The notes under the pieces are model-generated. The model searched no databases, was not told the DNA's origin, and was given only the letters and a program-made list of their open reading frames with translations. From the NCBI RefSeq assembly GCF_000146165.2, contig NC_004347.2:2294001-2358000 (forward strand): a stretch of 64,000 nucleotides of DNA. The letters run 5' to 3'. The translations under genes and the position numbers were made by a program. This document shows positions 63,461-64,000 of the stretch, one piece after another. The number at the start of each line of letters is the position of its first letter. Position 1 is the stretch's first letter. Source of the DNA: Shewanella oneidensis MR-1. Lineage in GTDB: Bacteria > Pseudomonadota > Gammaproteobacteria > Enterobacterales > Shewanellaceae.

Positions 63461-63805
63461 CTGGAGTCCTCAGGCGCAAAAAATAATGGGCATCAATATA
63501 CCCGCGAATGTTTTTTAATAGAATATTAGCGGGTTAAATTTTATCTAAAGTCGTAAACAATATGGGGTTTCTTTGATCTTAAGCAGGATCTTAGCTTGAG
63601 CCTCATCTGAATGATCAATTTATGGCTCATTTTGGCTGCATCACATTTAGTCTATTGGCGTTCAATGAAGTATTTATTAAATTCAATAACTTACCATTTG
63701 TTAACAACTTTAACATTGATGGTAATGTCTAATTAGTTGTTTTAATTTTGATTTTTTACTCTTTTACGCGCAAGATTAATCAACTGTTATGTTTGAGAAT
63801 CGATT
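63461..63805. other. Intergenic region, promoter of the chemoreceptor and following gene
   Basis: About 345 bp, A+T-rich, between divergent genes. No gene or clear operator seen. Confidence 0.45.
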
Positions 63806-64000
63806 ATGACTACAAATACGATTGTGAATTCTGACGATATTTTGCTGAAGTTATGCCACTCCGTTGCCCACGTGCTATCCAGCACAAGTGCGAGTCATGT
63901 GAGTCATGCCGGTATGGTACAAAGCATTGCGCGTACTCGCTTGAAACCTGATCTAGGGTGTTTTTCGATTTTTGACGGTGGATTTTCAGGGCTTGTTGTC
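63806..64000 (+). CDS. Partial gene at window end, possibly DUF3334 family
   Basis: ATG at 63806 opens a frame that runs off the window: TTNTIVNSDDILLKLCHSVA, then ARTRLKPDLGCFSIFDGGFS. The 65 residues visible resemble the DUF3334 proteins of Shewanella and Vibrio from memory, which recall CheX/CheC folds. The neighbouring receptor would fit a chemotaxis link. The call is tentative because the rest of the gene is missing. Confidence 0.55.
   Translation, partial: MTTNTIVNSDDILLKLCHSVAHVLSSTSASHVSHAGMVQSIARTRLKPDLGCFSIFDGGFSGLVV

Overview
The window is chromosomal DNA of a gammaproteobacterium, almost certainly Shewanella and very probably S. oneidensis or a close strain. The evidence is the gene set (a proteobacterial dedicated sortase cluster, a ppx-ppk operon, a GluP-type sugar transporter with a frameshift, a crr-ptsI-ptsH cluster run by an ACT-domain gene, several GGDEF proteins and an MCP) and the dense load of insertion sequences. 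The species call rests on recall of gene families, not on a database search.

Layout. 1-5.7 kb (minus strand): an L,D-transpeptidase, then the polyphosphate operon ppk-ppx, in which ppk is cut in two by an IS1595-family element with an exact 8-bp target duplication. 6-9.3 kb: a YegD-type Hsp70, a CreA-type lipoprotein and cystathionine beta-lyase. 9.4-16.5 kb: a complete dedicated sortase system, with histidine kinase and response regulator divergent from an OmpA-like protein, a VIT/VWA target with an LPQTS sorting signal, and the sortase. The 3' end of the sortase gene is supplied by a miniature inverted-repeat element. 16.8-26.6 kb: a diguanylate cyclase, an M28 peptidase, an outer-membrane barrel, maoP-rimK divergent from hdfR, dgkA, a periplasmic DNA ligase, a decayed membrane-protein gene and a low-molecular-weight phosphatase.

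27-30.7 kb is an insertion island: a second IS1595 copy that differs from the first by three silent changes, then an IS91-type element with an overlapping tyrosine recombinase and HUH transposase. 30.8-33.8 kb holds a GH13 alpha-glucosidase and the broken GluP-type transporter. 34-48.5 kb is ordinary core DNA: RsmB-type methyltransferase, GAF-PAS-GGDEF-EAL protein, ddl, asnS, nudix-pabB, class I fumarase, S9 peptidase, GNAT and M14-like peptidase. 48.7-50.6 kb is nested mobile DNA: an IS10-group element with a 9-bp target duplication inside a decayed IS630-type remnant. 51-55.6 kb: a CBS protein and HrpA.

55.7-57.8 kb is the most unusual part. A 2.1-kb unit has near-perfect terminal inverted repeats, a 5-bp target duplication and no transposase, and it carries a G+C-rich ABC-F ATPase gene. 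That gene is out of frame at a run of four 8-bp repeats, so changes in repeat number would switch the frame. 58-64 kb: crr, ptsI, ptsH and the ACT gene (minus), an MCP, and the start of a gene that runs off the window.

Sugar physiology is linked across the window. A cytoplasmic alpha-glucosidase and a frameshifted glucose-type transporter sit about 25 kb from the general PTS proteins. Sugar import and polyphosphate metabolism both carry inactivating lesions here. No tRNA, rRNA or CRISPR array was seen.
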